Shown piece by piece: positions 11,101 to 26,100 of a DNA stretch of 64,000 nt. Source of the stretch: Watersipora subatra (taxonomy: Eukaryota; Bryozoa; Gymnolaemata; Cheilostomatida; Watersiporidae); the NCBI RefSeq assembly GCF_963576615.1, contig NC_088708.1:52501196-52565195 (forward strand), read 5' to 3'. The notes under the pieces are model-generated. The model was not told the origin of the DNA and did no database searches. It was given only the letters and a program-made list of their open reading frames with translations. How positions within the stretch are numbered: the first letter of the stretch is position 1; every line of letters begins with the position of its first letter. The position numbers and the translations under genes were made by a program.

Positions 11101-14100
11101 ATGTGACGTATTAGACATCAAAATCGTTATCGACAGATCAATTTTGAAAAACTTATTTTCGGCCGACTAAAATAGTTTCAAAAAATCTAATGAACTCTCG
11201 TTTAATTTGAAAACAATTGTATGATTGCGACAACGAATCGGAATCGAAGCAGATCACATGCCATTCAATTTGCTCTCGCAGAATAACCTAGTGTCTAGGC
11301 TAAATAATAAGCTAGCCAAATCCGACTACAGCTATCATCACCTACATGTATGCATAATGGTGAGGGAAATTGCCATCCAATGACAGTAACTACAAACTTA
11401 ACAGTAACAACATATTGTTTTGTCATCCATGCAGTAACACTGCGGACTGACTGGTTCTATTAACAAAGATTTCTACCACAGAGTTACGAATTGATCGAAA
11501 GATGACATCTTAAATATCTCGATATACTGTGTTTATACAAAACTATCTGATTACAGTAAACATAGGTAATAAATTGCAAATATAATTCACAATAATCATG
11601 TGATGCATGAAGAAAGCTTCTGATGGAACCGTAATAAGTTCAGTGAACCACATTATTAGCCAATTGGTAACCATAGTGTAACAAAATGAATAATAGGATG
11701 TGTTTTTGCATTGCACAATTACCCATTATGCTATGGAGAAGTTAATCAGCCTGTTAATTTCATCCAACTTACTGGTGTGTAGGTTCCTTAATAGAATGAC
11801 CACGGAAGATTGAGTTTTTGACCTTGCGAATCTTGCACATTAAACCAAGCGTATACAAAAAACTTAAATAAGAAAACAGGATACAAGTGTTCAGTGATAC
11901 AAGTGATACCCGACAGTATAATAAATGCTTTCATGTGAAAATATCTTATTAGCCCAACCATAGAAGTTGTTGCATTTGACAAGATTTATTTCTTTGCTGC
12001 TTTATTTTGTACAAGTGTTATTCATATTATTATTATATATTTATTATTATTCATATTCATTTGGTTGTTTTATTAGTACAAGTGTCAGCCGTGTCAATTT
12101 TTGCTGTAGTCTGTCATAGATCCTTCACAACATTGTTTATTTGTAAATTTTGACATCTAAAGTTTCATTACTGTGTCATGGTACAAGTTGTCCCACTACT
12201 TTTGATCGTTGAAACTAAACAGCAACACCAATTTTACCAAATTAAGAGATACTTCCCCTAGTTTCCACATCACATTTTTATGGATTAAAAAACAGCAAAA
12301 AGTAACCAAATAACAGAATCGGCATCACTCAGCGGGAAGCAATAAATGTTCGTCTAGAGTAAATTAGATGGCCAACTTCAGAATTGAAATAGCTAGCTTA
12401 TATTTCAAGATGTAACCCCAACTTTATTTTGGACATTATAACACGAACATTCAAATTTACAAACAAGATTCTCCATTTTCTGATCTTTACCAATAATATT
12501 TATATTAAAACGCATATACAGCAAGGCAGTAAATATTTAAAACTGTCTATGTTATAAAGTATTGTGACAACAACAGTAGAATCATGACTGTTTTGACAAC
12601 CATTAGAGGCCTGATTTAGTAGACGCACTGCCCATTCCAATTCCATTTGTGGGGGTGGCACACAAGTAGACACAGAATCCTGAATAGAATCTGAATCCTG
12701 ACACAGAATCCAGCCACACTTAACGAATTATTCGTTCAATCTGACCGAATCCACGAATTTCACAGAATTCACAGATTTATTCTGCCGAATATCATAGATT
12801 CGTCTGAGCTGTGCATGCATACCGAATTCGTTAACGAAACGCTTTTAATTGGCTAACCAATTTTTTTTAGCGAGCACGGTTCTAGTAGCTTTGACAAGTG
12901 GTATAGTCCAAGACACGTACGACGACCCACAATAAAAGTATGACCGCGATATGACTTGATACATACGATGCAACGGCCTATATGCGCCTATATGTTCTCT
13001 CTCGTTGGTTCACCATGGCAGGAACTTCTCATCGTGTATCCAAAATTTTCTTTTAGATGTTTTAGAAGCTATGAATTATTTCTTTTTCAATAATAATAAT
13101 TTCTTTTTATGCAGCAAAAGCTCCGTCGCAAAAACAGTCGCTATCTCTAGCGCATATAGGCAGTTGCATCGTATGTATCAAGTTATATCGCGGTGATACT
13201 TTTATTGTGTGTCGTCGTACGTGTCTTGGACTATATCACTTGTCAAAGCTACTAGAATCGTGCTCGCTAAAAAACTTGGTTAGCCAATTAAACGCGTTTC
13301 GGTAACGAATTCGGTGTGCATGCACAGCTCAGACGAATCTATGATATTCGGCAGAATAAATCTGTGAATTCTGTGAAATTCGTGAATTCGGTCAGATTGA
13401 ACGAATAGTTCGTTACGTGTGGCCGGACCTTTATAAGATGAAATTTTGTAGGTTCTGCTATACAATTTTAATCTGCTTCTAATTTGTAATTCTATAATAA
13501 CCAATCAAACAGGACCAGATTACTGTCCGTTTTTTATCGAATCGTTTACTGTGTGCTATCTTTCTTACCTGATAAACCAAAGCTTGAGGTGACAACAGCA
13601 TAATTGTATCCGATACAATATTTATATTCACACCCTTTGTTGAAAGGACACCAAAAACTCTTCCAGATATTTGGAAAACACCAACAACACACTAGGCCAT
13701 AAAACAAATGTAAGTTCAACTTAATATTCTTCTAATTTTTATCTGCATCACAATTATGTCACAACCATAAGTCAGCATAGCGCAACATCGGCTGCTGGCA
13801 ATACCCATGATTTAAGAGCATGCGCCCTTCAAACTTCATCCCTTCCTAGAGATCTGTCTCATTTGTGTAATCAAGTCTAAACCTGCTTAAGTACAATTCT
13901 CTACTCAGGAGTTTGTGTATCAACTATATCTCGTCATTGTTAATAGAGAACCTCTTTAGTTACATGACAAGTGAATAAAGAGTTACAGCAGCAAGGTCAT
14001 AACCTTCATAAAAAGCTGACGCATTTCACTTTACTTCTGGGCACAGAAGTTCCGTTTTCACTAGATGCTGGTGAGTTTAACAAAGTGCAACAACCCATTT

Positions 14101-17100
14101 CTCATTATTAATTGGATCAAATCTTTTATCAACATAATTTTCAGACATTTTAGCTAGTGTGTCAACAAAATTGTTTTTATCGTTCTTCAACTGAATTAGA
14201 AGCAAGAAACACCAAATACGCTGCTACCCACTGATGCTCAATAGTTGTGAACAGTCTTGGAAACCAAAGGTAACTATTTTGATCAGTCAGCATAAAAAGT
14301 CTGAATTGTAGAGGTCAACAGCCAGCAGGAGAAACACAACATTTCAAGTAGTATTCAACAGAATAGCTGACTTGCCTATTACAAAATGCAGTATTTTGAG
14401 AACCACTAAAAAAAGAATGGACAATCTTTTTTAGAAAGGAAGTAGCATCTACGACCTTCTTGTGCACTCACACCGATAATAAGCTATAACAAGTGTCTCA
14501 TAAACCAACCTTCTCCTTTACTCATTGGTTGGCAATGATACTCGAGCATTGAGTTATTAATGTCGTCAGGAATATACAACTCCTAAAGATCACCCAAGAG
14601 ACGGCAGTGATGGATATTACACATGTATTTTATGGATTGAATATGCTGTAGGAGAAAAGCTAGCCACACTTCATATTATTTCAAAGGCCAGAAGGTGTTA
14701 TATTTGAGAGCATTCCATTTTGCTGTTAGGCTCTGATGCCTAAAATGTGTCAAGCTATTTGTGATACAAACAGATTTCTTTGTCCAGCACTGCGGGTTGA
14801 AAAAAGGAAGGATACTGGAAGGTTTTGCTGCTAGTTAACGATGAAGGTAACGATGAAGGTAACGATGAAGGTAACGATGAAGGTAACGATGAAGGTAACG
14901 ATGAAGGTAACGATGAAGGTAACGATGAAGGTAACGATGAAGGTAACGATGAAGGTAACGATGAAGGTAACGATCAAGGTAACGATCAAGGTAACGATCA
15001 AGGTAACGATCAAGGTAACGATCAAGGTAACGATCAAGGTAACGATCAAGGTAGTCACACACACCTTTATCTCTCGAGACTGTCAGAGAGATGAGATCTC
15101 CTCCATACTGCAGTTGCTTTATGGCAAAGGAAACAGTTTGGTCTTTGAGTGGCTTCCCATTTATGGATATGATACGGTCACCAACGTGAAGTGCCCCAAC
15201 CCTGTGAGACAAATAGTATTTGTGGCTATATATGTGGAAATGATATCTTTTCATGATGTGGGAACTGAGCAAAGAAGTTACTAAGATTAAACATAAAACA
15301 CCGTGAGCTTGAAGATTTCCGCAGAAGGCAATCACCTTATGCGCATTTGCAAACAGGCTTAACAAGCTGTGAGTAAATTGGAAGGTACACCTGTTTTATA
15401 AAGCTCTTTGCGAGAATATGACACTTACGTGTAAAAAGATGCACCAAGTGTTATACTACGCATTAGTAAAGCTGCAGACGGGGGTCATTACATTATTTTC
15501 AAGTTTAAATAAAATATTTGTTTGGATGAGGAAAAACTTTTAATAAACTCTATCCTGCTTGGGTTTTGGTTTGCAATTATTCTAATTTGGAATTTTAACG
15601 TTTGGTGTAAAAGTCAAACAATGATAACACTGTGCAAATAGAACTGAAGTCGTTCAGAAAAACTTATAAAAAGAAGCAGATGACTTCTCTTCCTTATGGT
15701 ATAATTTTTAAGTGAAATGAAATACTTTTTATAGGATATCATCTGCCAACAGAGTCATAGCCTAATTTTAGACTTTTCTGATAAATTTGAGATCACTGAC
15801 AAATTCTGGTTAATCAGCACCGTGTCATTGTGTATGCATTTACAAGGGAAACTGCGAGCAAGAAAACAACAGTTAATCTATTTTATGTTCGTCCCATGAA
15901 AATAAAGGTGTTTATGTATGTACATAGTTTGTACATGTACAGCATCAAAGGATTTGGTTGTATATCCAACTGACCGATCAACCATACCACCAGGCAGAAT
16001 TTCAGAAATAGTTATTGGGTGGTTGGGCTGTTCCCTCCCTGAGATGGTTAAACCAATCGAGTTGTTCTGCTTAGGAATCTCCACAGTGAATACTAGAGTA
16101 GCATCTAAAGAGACTTCTGCAAAAATCCCATACAGCAATTCTAAACAATGTGATTAAAGCTCAATTATAGGTATTTATTAGCAACTCTATTTCAGCTCAA
16201 TTGTGTGTCACACAATTTGTTACATGAATTATCATTGAACTGTTCATAGAACAGCTGGGCTCCAGTGGCTCCAGTTTTCCCTGAATGGTTATCAGAGCAC
16301 ATGCTACAAATATTTTTATGTACATGTATTTGGAGGTCGAGACTGTGCAAAAGCAATCTTCAATCAACAAATGATTACAGCAACTATTAATATATTTCAA
16401 CTTAATATATTTTTTAGTTATTAATTTTTTATTAATGATTATATTTCAACTTAATATATTTTGCAACAGGAATTATGATTTGTGAATTTAGCTTTCAATT
16501 CTTTTGATAATTCATAAGCTTAACAACTCAAAGTAATTTTAGCGCTGTTAACAATTAATAAATACTAATAATAACAAACAATAAAACAGAAATTTGTGTT
16601 CAGACGCAAAGGTCTAGCGATTTTTAAAATCCAAAATACAAAACTAATTATAAAAAAATTGTAGCAATAAAGTTGGATCTATAGCTAAAACTTTGAGTTA
16701 TTAAAACATACCAAATTAATTGATAATTAATTAATTTGGTATGTTAAAGTCGGATAACTCAAATTCGTGATTTGCGACTTAACCATGGTTTCTGTGATCG
16801 CGACCCAATTTCTACAATAGCCTTAATTCTACAATACATATAATTCTTATAGCGTAATGATGAATCAAATTTTGGAGAAGACATTGGCAACAACTGACTA
16901 GTGTACGCACAGCTTGAAGGCTATACAGAGAAAGCTATTTTTCAGAAAAGGTTTGCCAAGAAACAACAGGTACTGGCAGACATTCGACAGCTGATTGTCT
17001 TAAATCTTTGATTAATAGTCTAGCTCAAGCTTCTTGAAAAAGGTTTAAACAGTTGAACAAATGTGAATGGTGGCCATAGCTACTACAGTGTGTTTACAAC

Positions 17101-20100
17101 AGGAGCACAGCACAGTCCCGTCAGTGTGGCCAACACTCAAGTTTACCAGCTGTTGTCGCTCCACCATACCAGCAGACATGATATAAACAAATCACTTATA
17201 ACCATTAAACTCTGTATAAAATATAAAGGCTGCCGCATGTATATTCCAAGTTTTGTCACATCATCTAGTTTAAAGCCTGTTTCCTATTACAGTCAATATT
17301 TAAGTGATTACAGACTGAATCAGCTCACTGCAGGTATTGCTGCAGGTATTGCTGCAGGCATACGCAAGCAGTCATAGTTGACTCATGTCACACAAAGGAA
17401 CCCATCGTATCCATATAACCTTGTTATAATACTAAACAGCCAAGAATAACGAAATTAAACATGTTTGTGTTTGCAGAAAAACTGTTTGCAGGAAATCGTG
17501 CCTTCACTTGGAACCGAAAGTCATTGTTGCTTTGAAAACTGAATGTTTTAGTAGAGCAAACTTGCACAAAACGCAGCCACTGGCATCCACTCAGGTAATA
17601 CCATAAATATTCACACCTTCCATAACATATATTGCAGCAGTGAACACAAATATATCATAGTTATTCACACCTGCCATAATATATATTGCAGCAGTTATCA
17701 CAAATATACCATAGTTATTCACACCTGTCATAACATATGTTGCAGCAGTTAACACAAATATATCATAGTTATTCACACCTAACATAACATATGTTGCAGC
17801 AGTTAACACAAATATATCATAGTTATTCACACCTGCCATAACATACATGTATGTTGCAGCAGTTAACACAAATATATCATAGTTATTCACACCTGCCATA
17901 ACATATGTTGCAGCAGTTAACACAAATATATCATGGTTATTCACACCTGCCATAATATATATTGCAGCAGTTAATACAAATATATCATAGTTATTCACAC
18001 CTGCTATAAAATATGTTGCAGCAGTTAACATAAGAATCGTTTACAATAAAATTAAAGTCACATCACTTAAGTAAATAATTGAATACTAAAACATCGAAAG
18101 ACTTCAAGTCAGAGGTTTACCAAGAACTGCATGAATTAAGAATAGCAAGCAAGAACTGAACCAGAACAAAAGTAATAACAAAAAGCGTAAACCGTTACAA
18201 ACCGTTACAAATCGTTACAAACAGTTACAGGTAAGAAAAGGTTTACCGACAATTAGAAATAAATCAAGCTAAGATAAGCTTGATTATACAGATAATTTTT
18301 CATAATACAGCCAACTCAGTAAATTTTAACATATTTTAAGGTGTCTCATGTATGCGCCCTCTAGCATACTTTTATAAATAAAATGAATCTGAAATAAGAA
18401 TAGGATACCGGGTTGAAAGGTAAATCTAGTTTAGCGGTTGTCTTCTCTTTGTGTTGATAATAGCAGCCGTGGCGTCCTAATAGGTGCAATTTGGCTATAC
18501 CAGATGCATACCAGTATATACTATGCTAACGATAAGTACATTTAACACGCTTCAAATAAAATACAACATATAATGGTAATAAAATGTCATGAGACGTGTT
18601 TGAGCCATTTATAATTTTTTTTGACAAATTTTCGCTACATATCTGTTTGTTTTGCTGTCATTCTCATTCTGTGATGATGCACTGTCGCTATTTGGATGCA
18701 CAGCACCCGCACCCGTGTGTCATAGAAAATGCCTCAGCAACCAATGACCTCTCACTCATACATCAAACATTCGGTGTCATCTATAGTTATTTTCCTAGAG
18801 ACAAAAAATAATTAGAATGTTATATGGGAATATAACGTCAATGAGCATTTGAAATGTTCCATATGTGTGATATACATATAACTCATTGGGTATTCAACTG
18901 ATGGGGAATTTGACTGTAGTAACTTTCCAGCATCTTTAGCGATGTAATTGTCATGAAACTTAGTGGCTTAATTCATGACTTGTCACAGCAGCCGCCCTCA
19001 ATTTCCCTGTAAAGGTCAAATTGTCATCAAGATCCTGGTACTACCTCAGAAACCGCTTGGTGGCTGGACAAATTACCTGACCTATAACCCATAACCTATA
19101 ACCCATAGGAAGTGTCGGCAAAAGTGTTGCAGGTTTAATGATATCAAATAGTCTGAAACCAGTTAATAAAACTATTTGCTTGGCAACTGGAAAAATAGAT
19201 ATACCTTTAGAGGCCTTTCTTAGCTTGAGTTTAACAACATCATCTGTGTTCTGCAGGATCTGACACGCATCCTCAACCTGGATGGAGCTCAGACTAATGT
19301 TATCAATGCTTAGCAACTCATCACCGCTGTGCACTGCTCCAGACCTAACCATAATAACAATGACACAAACTGGTGCTGGTAGGATTGTAGTAATGGTACA
19401 AATGACAAACTATTCACCGAATGCTTGAACTAATTGGTGCTTAGAATATCGACAAAAACGACTAGTTACATAAGCTCAGCACACCATGATAAAATACAAC
19501 ACAATTGCTGCATTCTTTGAAATAATGGTTAAAAAAACAGAAAGCAACTCGTAATTTTTTTTAAACTAAAGTTAAAGGTTGACTTGCAACAAAATTCACA
19601 TTACAGTTATTTGGTATCAAAAGATTCACCATGTCTTACTCTGCTGTGTTGTAGGTGCAAAATATGTGGGGATGTGATTACAAGCTCTTAAAAGCTCAAA
19701 AACACCAAGTTAATCGCAGCCATGACAAAAACGCCGTAGATTGGAATTCCTTTCCAAAATGGTTCAAATGTGACGTAGTTGAACACAATGGCTTCTGTTT
19801 ACACTTTCAAGCAACCTCATTCCTCTTTTTCGTTTTTAAGTTATTTTCGTTTTTGAGCTTTTAAGAGCTTGTAATCACATTTCCACATAGTTTGCACCTA
19901 CAACACAGCAGAATAAGACATGGTGAATGTTTTGATACCAAATAACGGTAATGTGAATTTTGTTGCAAGTCAACCTTTAAATAAAAAAAGTTTTTTGTGC
20001 AAAGACTTTTATTACCCGGGCACCGCTAGGCATTCATCTCGTATATGTATATAAAATACTGCAATGAATTTGACAAGATAAAACTCATTGATTCTAGACT

Positions 20101-23100
20101 TCCCAGAAAATCTCTTCACTTCACAGTAAGATACAGATGTATTCTTGAAAGAAACAGACTGTATGCAGAAACATACCTGTATGCAGGACTGCCTTTTTTC
20201 ACCTCTGATACAAATATCAAACCTTGCCTCTCAGACGAATCACTGCCAGAGAGGCTGATACCCAAAGTTCCTCCTCGTTTAAGGAGCTTAACTTGATATG
20301 TGGAATTACCAGGCAGATTGTCATCTAGAAAGAATAACAAACCCATTTTTAAAATTTACGCAAACAAAAAACACAATTTATGAATGTGAGTGAAATGCAT
20401 GGACTTGCCACTGACATTAAAATGCTAATTTACTGTAAGTTACAGAAAACTTTTACCTGAGACATTAGACCTAGTTTTCAATTAACCAGGGTGCTGCAAC
20501 AAATTTCATTTTTAAAATTTCCCAACTACTTCATAGACATAAAATCAACGGTGAAGGGAAGGGGGAACAATTGAAGGGATCGTCTTTAACACCAATAAAA
20601 GATGAGCAAATGATTCTCATCACCAAACATAAACTAAAGCAACAGGGACAGGAAAGACTCAGACATACAAATGAGATAACTTGAAACAATAATCACCTGC
20701 TACATCAAAGGAGATAACCAAATCACATCGACCTTTGCTCCTGTCAAGTAAGTGCTTGCACTCATCTAGGGTGTAGCCAATCAACTCTCCTCCGTTGATA
20801 GCCACAACTCTATCACCCTCTTGGATAACTCCACATCTTAATAATAATAATACACAATAACAACTCGGTTTATGTTAGATTACAGGATGTTATCTACATA
20901 GATTACAGGATATTATCTACATAGATTACAGGATATTATCTACATGGATTACAGGATATTATCTACATGGATTACAGGATATTATCTACATGGATTACAG
21001 TATATTATCTACATAGATCATAGGATATTATATACATAAATTACTGGATATTATCTACATAGATTACAGAATATTATCTACATAGATTATAGGATATTAA
21101 TCACATAGATTATAGGATATTAATCACATATATTATAGGATATTAATCACATATATTATAGGATATTAATCACATAGATTATAGGATATTAATCACATAT
21201 ATTATAGGATATTAATCACGTAGATTATAGGATATTAATCACATAGATTATAGGATATTAATCACGTAGATTATAGGATATTAATCACATAGATTATAGG
21301 ATATTAATCACGTAGATTATAAGATACGATCTACGGATACTTGAGCATATTATTTAAAACAAAAATAAGCCATACCTATGATATGGTAAATTTTCATTTA
21401 GTAGAAATAGAATAGACCAACAGCTTAAGTGAATAATTCCTGAATATTGTAATGAAGAATATTCCTGAATATCTAAATTAAGAGCACAAGAAACTCACAA
21501 GGTGGCAATGCTACCCTAAATCGTCGTCACACCCGTCATGAGATAGCATATCAGATTTTGCAACATACACATCAAACATGCTGTAAAAATCTTTTCAACT
21601 ATGATTACCTTTCCGCACTCCCGTTGGCGACTAGATTGCCTATAAAAGGTGGTGAGTCAAGAAAGTCACCAGGAGCAACACTGCTGTGCAACACAATGCC
21701 AAGACCAATATGATTGGAAAACAACGAAACAGCCATTGTCTCCTCATGACACAATATGCTCTGGCCTCCCCCGGAGCCACCTAAAAATAGCATATGACAA
21801 ATGTATGACAAAAAAAACAACTGTAGAAATATTTATTAATTAACTGTTAAACGAGGCATGACAGCAGTGACACGCTTGCGGAAAATGTTTCAGGGTATAC
21901 AATTTTGCTTTGATTAAGAGTAATGCCCTCATGAAAAAAAGTTATAATCATCCATCACACTTGGGCACCAAGAGTAACACAGGTCAATAACAAATTATAA
22001 GCCCGACAACTCCAGAAGGTTACTAGCTGAGACTGGTGAGCAAATGATTTTATCCATTCTTCAATAATGTTTCTCTGCAATGATGTGTTATGTAAACGCA
22101 ACTCTCTATCTTCCGAAGGGCAGGAATTATACTAATAGCAGAAGAGATTTGATGGTTGCCAAAGTAAACTGCATAGAGAAAGCAAAACTCAAAATGCTGT
22201 CGTTTCATTTGAAACATACAGGCTACTTGTCATCGGCTAGTTGGTGATCTTTATAAAACTGCACTTGTGTAAAATCAACCTATAAGCAAATCGCGTAGAT
22301 ATAAGTTTGCATATGAATGAAGGGGAATAGCACGGATTGCGCAACACTATATGTGCATTTAAAAACCATAACCAAAAAATATATTTTAGTTTAATCGTTA
22401 CATATAAAAATGCATCAAAGTAACAGTTGAAGTTGTTAATAAATTTTGACATTAAAAATTAGGTAACCTTCTCCCCATAAAATATGTCACATGAAATTTC
22501 TAGCCTGAGTTTCATGCTTACCGAAAGAGCGAATTGAGGTACACCTGTGTGAGGGAGCAGTACTGGGCGGACATCGCCTGCGTGACAAAGCGGAGCTAGC
22601 CTGCCTGAGAGGAAGTGGATTCTGCTCCTCGCTAAACACACTGTAGAAGCTTGCATTCAGCTGACAAGACAGCGCAGCTGCAAAACAACACAGGAACAAG
22701 CTATTGGACACTAGTAGCTATAGTAGCTCATTTCATGCCTTACCATACTTTCTCACCATACCGTATCTTTCACAAACATATCCCGTTTAACCATCTACAC
22801 ATCCTCTATAGATCAAATCAGTTTACCTGTACACCTGTCATCAGTAGAGCATCACACCAACTTCAAGGATTGGCTTTATAATGATAAAAAAAGTTAAAAA
22901 AACCATAACTAAGGAAAAAATGAAGGTCTGCAAGAGTAGAGTTGATAACCAATTTGATAAAACCTTGTTAGATGGTTCGGGTAAGTACCTAATGTTAATA
23001 GAACCTCTTCAGATGGTTCGGGTAAGTACCTAATGTTGATGAAACTTCAACAAAGATTGGATGGTAGAAAGCCTCAAATAGAGGGAGATAAAGTTGGTTG

Positions 23101-26100
23101 CAGCACTTGGACAATTGAGGGAGACATGAATGAGGTAAAATGTCAGTGATTATACACCTCACACTCAAAGGTCTATCTATAGCCATGAGTTCATAAATAG
23201 TTCCAAAAGCAGTAATTGCCACTGGAAAAATCTCGGCAAAAATTGGGCGAGAAAAATGATATGTGAAAAGTGAAAATGAAAAAAGGTCATAAAAATTTAG
23301 AAACATTTTTTATTTTGATTCCCATACACTGTAATCTGTTTACTTGACCTTGAACTGCTATAAAACAAAAATAATAATATTCTAACTGATATGAAATTAA
23401 GTTTGTAACCTTGATTCGTGAAGTAGTAATGCTACAAATAAGTCACACAACAAAGAATTCTGCTGTGTGTTTGAAATTTAATGACACACAACAGTTTATA
23501 CAGCTAAATTATTTTGAAAAGAGATTGCGAAAAAACAGTATTGCGAAAAACAACAAAAATATGAAACTGGCAATAACAGTTAACAATATTTCTCTAAGTC
23601 GGTAATCAATCTACGTGTAGGTCACACTGTCCTCACACTAACACAGTAAGTGCGTGGCACGCACTGCTAGCTGCGCAGTCTGCTCATTTTAGTCTGCAAC
23701 GCTTTAGTCTACCTCCAGAGTGAGTGGCTGTCAACACAGTAAATATTCGGCACTTGGGCCCAAAATCAAAGTTATTTTTAACCAACTCAAAAATTTAGCT
23801 TGAATCATGAATTCTCAGTATGTAACAAAAAGCAAGTCTACCATGCTGTGGAAGACTAATATTATTTTGCTTGATAGCAAAAGGAAGAATATCTATGAAC
23901 TATTCTTTTGCAAACTATCCTAGTAGTTCCAATTTTCACGGTAAATACCTGTTTTCCCCGACGATTCAGGGAATATTGAGCTTTTCCTGGAAAAATTAAA
24001 GCCTCGCTTTAATCTGATCAGTGGGTATAGGCTACAGTGGCAACCAAAGTCCTATCAGAAGCTTAGTCGAACCTACACCCATTTGAGTATCTACTTCAGA
24101 GCTGCGAGCTGATTAAAAGCCAGCACGCTGAACATTGCGCACAACCAAAAACAGACGAGGAAGAGAATTACAACCATTTATCAAATAAGTGTAAAAATTA
24201 TAGCTGTGATAAAAATATATAAGAAAGTAGCCAGACAAAAGCGTGTCTTAACGTGGGGCTACATGAAGTTTAACCAGTGGCTAGAATAGATAATTTACCT
24301 ATGGATGGATTGGCCTGTGGAACCTCAGAGATAGTCGATGGTTGCTCTTTCATGAGGTGTCCGACAGGTAGGATCTCGAGCTGTATCACTTTTGATTCTC
24401 CGGTAACAAGAAAATGTTCCACCTCGGCAGCGGACATGTGTCCCAAATCGGTGCCATCAATGGCAAGCAGGTGGTCACCGGCATGCAACGCTCCTGACCT
24501 GAAACAAGACAAATAATAGACAAGGGAGTTGAATTGATCAAATACCCAAGAAAGCTTACATAACATGATATAGGACCAACATCTAGCAGTCACTAAATAT
24601 AAAAAACCACATAATACATTAAGCATATACAAAAACATGCTGTAAAATCATAGAGAGATAAAAACAACATAAAAACATGCAATCATCTACACGTAAAGAA
24701 GAATAAAACGTCATAATTTGGTGGACTATCATCAAAGGCAACATATAAACAAAAAAATGCAATACAGCCCCGGGCACAATCGTCGACGACCACTAAATTA
24801 AGAGATGAAATTATACACGAAAGTCTAGAGAAGTATGTGAACATCGTTACCTCTCTGCAATGCTGCCGGTGTAGACAGTCTCAATGATATGAACAGATTT
24901 GCCCTGAACGATCTGCTGAGAGACAGCAATACCTAGGTGGCTGCCTACACTGCGAGTTATCTCCACCAACAACGGACCTTCAGCATTCTGCACCGACTCT
25001 GGTAGAACGAGACAAGCTACTTTAGGTCGTACGACAAATACAAAGCTAACAAATGCATCTGTTTAATGATGAACTTACACAATCTTTTAAAAGATTTTAT
25101 CAGAAAATGTCAGTATTTCTTTATTATTAGCGACTGTTTTTTATGTTTGAGGTGATCGGACTGACGAGATGTTTCAAGATTACAATCGACAAAACTTGAT
25201 CACGGTCTATCATCGCAATTGATGACATCGGCTATTGCGTTCACATTGCAGCATTACGCGTTTTTATTCTGTTGGTCTCTTTGCAACAAAAGGCGTCATA
25301 ATCGCACTTTCCTTTGATCTGAGCGTTTTAACTGTGACCAAGTTGTATTGATTTGAACCTTGAAACATCCTGGCAGTCAGATCACCTGAAACATCTCAAA
25401 CAATCACAAATGATAGAACAATAGCGATACTTTCTGATAAAATCTACTAAAATTGGGTTCAAGTTCATCTTAAATGTTCCATTAGAGTATATTGGAGTCG
25501 TGCCCCCTTTTCGCACCCAGCTCTCGTTACTTGAAGACAATCGTGCGCACCATATTATGGAACGACAAAAGAGAAGCCATTTTTAGTTAAAGGCAAGAGA
25601 ATGATCGTAGATACCACCCTTAGAGTTCCACACTCTACCTAATTAAACAAATCACACAATGTCACCATCACCTGACGGCCATCTAATTAAAAATGTAAAA
25701 AATCCTGGGCACCTACAGGCTTACTGCCGGTTAAACACAAAAACAACAATACCGTATATGAACTATAAGGATGCATCTAGAAATCAGTTATAGCAATCGA
25801 TTTATGTCACATTAAAATATAATATTTGCTGTTTGGCTGCTATATTTTGTAGAACATCAAAAGCATGAGATGTATCAAATTAACATTAAAATGATTTTAG
25901 ATTGAAAAATTTACTATTTTAAATCACTTGAAATCATAAAAGCGCATAAAATAGTTCTGTGACAACGCAAATTATTTGGCTGAATATAACCATTAGCATG
26001 AGCATATCACCACTCAACCAGCCATATTAGTCTAAACTTGCAACAAATTAAGTACAGCTCTTATGAATTCATATTATAAACGTAAATTAATATATACATA

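Noticed and set aside
14825-15284. NDEG/KVTM repeat proteins on the plus strand
   Set aside because: Frames of the 12-bp minisatellite; the real coding sequence is GRIP exon 15 on the other strand.
17591-18031. 146-codon frame of 18-residue repeats
   Set aside because: Frame of the 54-bp intronic array; no gene signals.
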